A stretch of 9,092 bases of DNA from positions 1 through 9,092 of the forward strand of contig JAABSS010000472.1 of NCBI GenBank assembly GCA_011390235.1, read 5' to 3'. The position numbers and the translations under genes are program-made. Within the stretch, counting starts at the first letter, position 1, and every line of letters begins with the position of its first letter. Below, in pieces: positions 7,404 to 9,092 of the stretch. The notes beneath the pieces were generated by a model. It was not told where the DNA came from. It searched no databases and worked only from the letters and a program-made list of their open reading frames with translations. This DNA comes from Desulfotignum sp. Its GTDB lineage: Bacteria; Desulfobacterota; Desulfobacteria; Desulfobacterales; Desulfobacteraceae.

Positions 7404-7432
7404 ACAATAATGCATTTTGGTACCTAATGCAA
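7404..7432 (-). promoter_or_regulatory. Candidate promoter for the radical SAM gene and the minus-strand block
   Basis: On the minus strand TTGCAT (7432-7427) and TATTGT (7409-7404) are 17 bases apart, matching the sigma70 consensus at 3 and 4 of 6 positions. Transcription would start near 7397, about 30 bases before the ATG. A perfect TTGACA also occurs upstream (7463-7458), but its 17-base-spaced partner CAGATG is poor. Choice between them is uncertain. Confidence 0.35.
7411..7431. repeat. Inverted repeat TGCATT-N9-AATGCA
   Basis: A perfect 6-base dyad with 9 bases between the arms, enclosing GGTACC, itself a palindrome offset by half a base. It lies in the divergent region and covers the spacer and -35 of the candidate minus-strand promoter, where an operator would be expected. 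The binding protein, if any, is unknown. Confidence 0.35.
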
Positions 7433-7448
7433 TACATCTGCATGGCGG

Positions 7449-7461
7449 GACAACTGTTGTC
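7449..7461. repeat. 13-base palindrome GACAACtGTTGTC upstream of uvrA
   Basis: Perfect 6-base arms around a single central base, located 5 bases before the candidate uvrA -35 and overlapping the alternative minus-strand TTGACA. Position suits a repressor site controlling one or both divergent genes. It does not match the E. coli SOS box CTGT-N8-ACAG. Confidence 0.4.
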
Positions 7462-7465
7462 AATC

Positions 7466-7493
7466 TTTACATTTTGGCTGCCGTGCTTATCAT
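7466..7493 (+). promoter_or_regulatory. Candidate sigma70-type promoter for uvrA
   Basis: TTTACA (7466-7471) and TATCAT (7488-7493) are 16 bases apart, each matching consensus at 5 of 6 positions. Transcription would start near 7500, giving a leader of about 39 bases before the ATG at 7539. This is the best promoter-like match I find in the window. Confidence 0.55.
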
Positions 7494-7523
7494 TTTGTGG
7501 TAATTTTAAAAAACACACTCCCC

Positions 7524-7529
7524 AAAGGA
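7524..7529 (+). promoter_or_regulatory. Ribosome binding site of uvrA
   Basis: AAAGGA lies 9 bases before the ATG at 7539. It supports the long N-terminal form of UvrA, since the later in-frame GTG at 7578 has no comparable site. Confidence 0.6.
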
Positions 7530-7538
7530 TGTTAAGAT

Positions 7539-9092
7539 ATGGGCGTACAGAGAAAAAAACGGCACCTGTCCACGCAGGTGCCGGCATCAAACAGGCCGGT
7601 ACCGGAGATTGCCCCTGCCACGGAGCTGGACCGCATCATCGTCAAAGGGGCCAGGGAGCACAACCTCAAGAATATCGAGGTGGAGATCCCCAAAAAGCAG
7701 CTGGTGGTATTCACCGGGGTGTCCGGGTCCGGCAAATCCAGCCTGGCATTTGACACGATTTTCGCCGAGGGGCAGCGCCGGTATGTGGAGTCCTTGTCCT
7801 CCTATGCCCGGCAGTTCATCGGACAGATGGAAAAACCCCGGTATGACACCATCCGGGGACTTTCCCCCACCATTGCCATCGAACAGAAGGCGGCCAGCAA
7901 AAACCCCCGATCCACCGTGGGCACTATCACGGAGATTTATGATTACCTGCGGGTGCTGTTTGCCCGGGTGGGGACCCAGTATTGTTTTCACTGCGGTAAA
8001 AAAGTGGGCCGGGGCCATGCCCAGGGCATGGTTTCCCAGATCATGGCCATACCTGCCGGTTCCAGAATCCTGATCCTGGCGCCGGTGGTGGAAAACCGCA
8101 AAGGCGAACACAGAGAACACCTGGCGGAACTTAAGAAACAGGGCTATGCAAGGGTCCGGGTGGACGGCGTGATCCAGGACCTGGAAAATGTCCAGTCCCT
8201 GGCCAGAAACAAAAAACACCACATCGAGGTGGTGGTGGACCGGCTGGTCATAAAAGCGGAGGGGGCCTTTGAAGAGCGGCTCACCGATTCGGTGGAAGCA
8301 GCCCTGAAGCTGGGGGGCGGCCAGATCATCGTGCATATCCTGGGCAGAGAAGATATCAAAATGAGCGAGGCCCGCTCCTGTTGCGGTATTGCCTATCCGG
8401 AGCTGTCTCCCCAGATCTTTTCATTCAACTCCCCCCTGGGCATGTGCCCGGACTGCAACGGCATAGGCACCCTGCTGTCCATGGACCCGGACAAGGTGGT
8501 GCCGGACAGGGACCTGAGCATCCGCCAGGGGGCGGTGAAACCGTGGAAAAACTATTTCATCAAAAATCCCCGGTACCAGAACGACAACTCCTGGGGACTG
8601 GGCCAGCTCACCGCCATGGAGGAACAGTGGGGCATCGATTTTGAACGGCCCTGGAAAAAGCTGCCCAAAACCCAGCAAAATCTGCTGCTCTATGGGTCTG
8701 ATACCAAAAAAATGCGGGTGAACTGGCACTCCGCCAAGATCCAGGGGGAGTTCACCCGCACCCATGAAGGGCTGCTCCACACCCTGATGCGCAGGTACCG
8801 CAACACCCAGTCGGAAACCCAGAAAAAATATTACACCGAATTCATGACCGCCAGCACCTGTGCCGCCTGCCAGGGAAAGCGCCTCCGGGACGAGGTGCGC
8901 AATGTCCGGATCCAGGGAAAATCCATCATTGATGTGACGGAAATGACGGTGAAAGAGGCCTACCAGTTTGTTTCTTCTCTGGAACTGTCCGGCAGCCGCC
9001 GGCTCATTGCTGCGGAACTGCTCAAGGAGATCCGGGACCGCTTAGGGTTCCTGGTGAATGTGGGCCTGGACTACCTGTCCCTGGACCGCAGC
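7539..9092 (+). CDS. uvrA: Excinuclease ABC subunit A, N-terminal part (cut by window edge)
   Basis: ATP-driven DNA damage sensor of nucleotide excision repair; the dimer loads UvrB at lesions. The 518 codons present are about 55% of a usual 940-residue protein. They include VKGAREHNLKNI (35-46), Walker A GVSGSGKS (60-67), AEGQRRYVESLSSYARQF, GLSPTIAIEQK, NPRSTVGTITEIYDYLRVLFARVG, the UvrB-binding region, the first zinc module ending at CPDC (303-306), and CAAC (441-444) in the segment leading to NVGLDYLSL. The ABC signature LSGGE should come just past the right edge. Compared with E. coli UvrA there are 29 extra N-terminal residues beginning with a basic patch (MGVQRKKRHL). The first zinc pair, normally CXXC, reads Cys281-Cys282 with no residues between. 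The gene diverges from the radical SAM block and has its own promoter candidate. Confidence 0.97.
   Translation, partial: MGVQRKKRHLSTQVPASNRPVPEIAPATELDRIIVKGAREHNLKNIEVEIPKKQLVVFTGVSGSGKSSLAFDTIFAEGQRRYVESLSSYARQFIGQMEKPRYDTIRGLSPTIAIEQKAASKNPRSTVGTITEIYDYLRVLFARVGTQYCFHCGKKVGRGHAQGMVSQIMAIPAGSRILILAPVVENRKGEHREHLAELKKQGYARVRVDGVIQDLENVQSLARNKKHHIEVVVDRLVIKAEGAFEERLTDSVEAALKLGGGQIIVHILGREDIKMSEARSCCGIAYPELSPQIFSFNSPLGMCPDCNGIGTLLSMDPDKVVPDRDLSIRQGAVKPWKNYFIKNPRYQNDNSWGLGQLTAMEEQWGIDFERPWKKLPKTQQNLLLYGSDTKKMRVNWHSAKIQGEFTRTHEGLLHTLMRRYRNTQSETQKKYYTEFMTASTCAACQGKRLRDEVRNVRIQGKSIIDVTEMTVKEAYQFVSSLELSGSRRLIAAELLKEIRDRLGFLVNVGLDYLSLDRS
7560..7583 (+). repeat. Strong hairpin just inside the uvrA coding region
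   Basis: CGGCACCTG (7560-7568) and CAGGTGCCG (7575-7583) form a perfect 9-base-pair stem with a 6-base loop TCCACG, starting 21 bases after the uvrA start codon. No U-run follows, so it is not a standard terminator. It lies in the region coding the extra N-terminal residues and could affect translation. A 10-base palindrome CCGGTACCGG follows at 7596-7605. Confidence 0.6.

Noticed and set aside
7454..7475. Possible E. coli-type LexA box beginning CTGT in the uvrA promoter
   Set aside because: CTGT is followed eight bases later by TTTA rather than ACAG, so the canonical SOS box is not met.
7587..8336. Minus-strand open frame of 249 codons at the right end
   Set aside because: It is antisense to the conserved N-terminal half of uvrA and has no family resemblance.

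Overview
This is an ordinary chromosomal core region of an anaerobic bacterium. It is most likely a member of the Desulfobacterota (a Desulfobacteraceae-like sulfate reducer), judged from the mid-GC coding style, the futalosine-route menaquinone enzyme MqnD, the tilS-ftsH-folP-ybbR gene order and a radical SAM protein typical of anaerobes. The taxonomic call is an inference; no rRNA or other marker is present. I see no mobile element, CRISPR array, tRNA or rRNA gene.

Layout: seven genes run leftward on the minus strand as one tightly packed block. In order of transcription they are a radical SAM protein of unknown function (7366-6314), mqnD (6302-5439), tilS (5420-4338), ftsH (4236-2212), folP (2207-1341), a YbbR/CdaR-type lipoprotein (1348-410) and coaX (398 to beyond the left edge). 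Most junctions are overlaps or gaps under 20 bases; the only larger gap is 101 bases upstream of ftsH, where an internal promoter is plausible. On the plus strand, uvrA starts at 7539 and runs off the right edge. The 172-base divergent region between it and the radical SAM gene holds candidate promoters for both directions and two small dyads. No gene-free stretch exceeds 300 bases.

Roles: the minus-strand block mixes housekeeping functions. These are menaquinone synthesis (mqnD), decoding of AUA codons (tilS), membrane protein quality control (ftsH), folate synthesis (folP), an envelope YbbR-domain protein, and the first step of CoA synthesis (coaX). uvrA is the damage sensor of nucleotide excision repair. 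The points most worth a second look are the absence of a diadenylate cyclase gene (cdaA) between folP and ybbR, the lipoprotein-like N-terminus of the YbbR protein, the CX4CX2C radical SAM protein overlapping the mqnD reading frame, and two oddities in UvrA: a collapsed CC in place of the first zinc CXXC, and an N-terminal extension with a strong hairpin in its mRNA. I found no convincing new multi-gene system.
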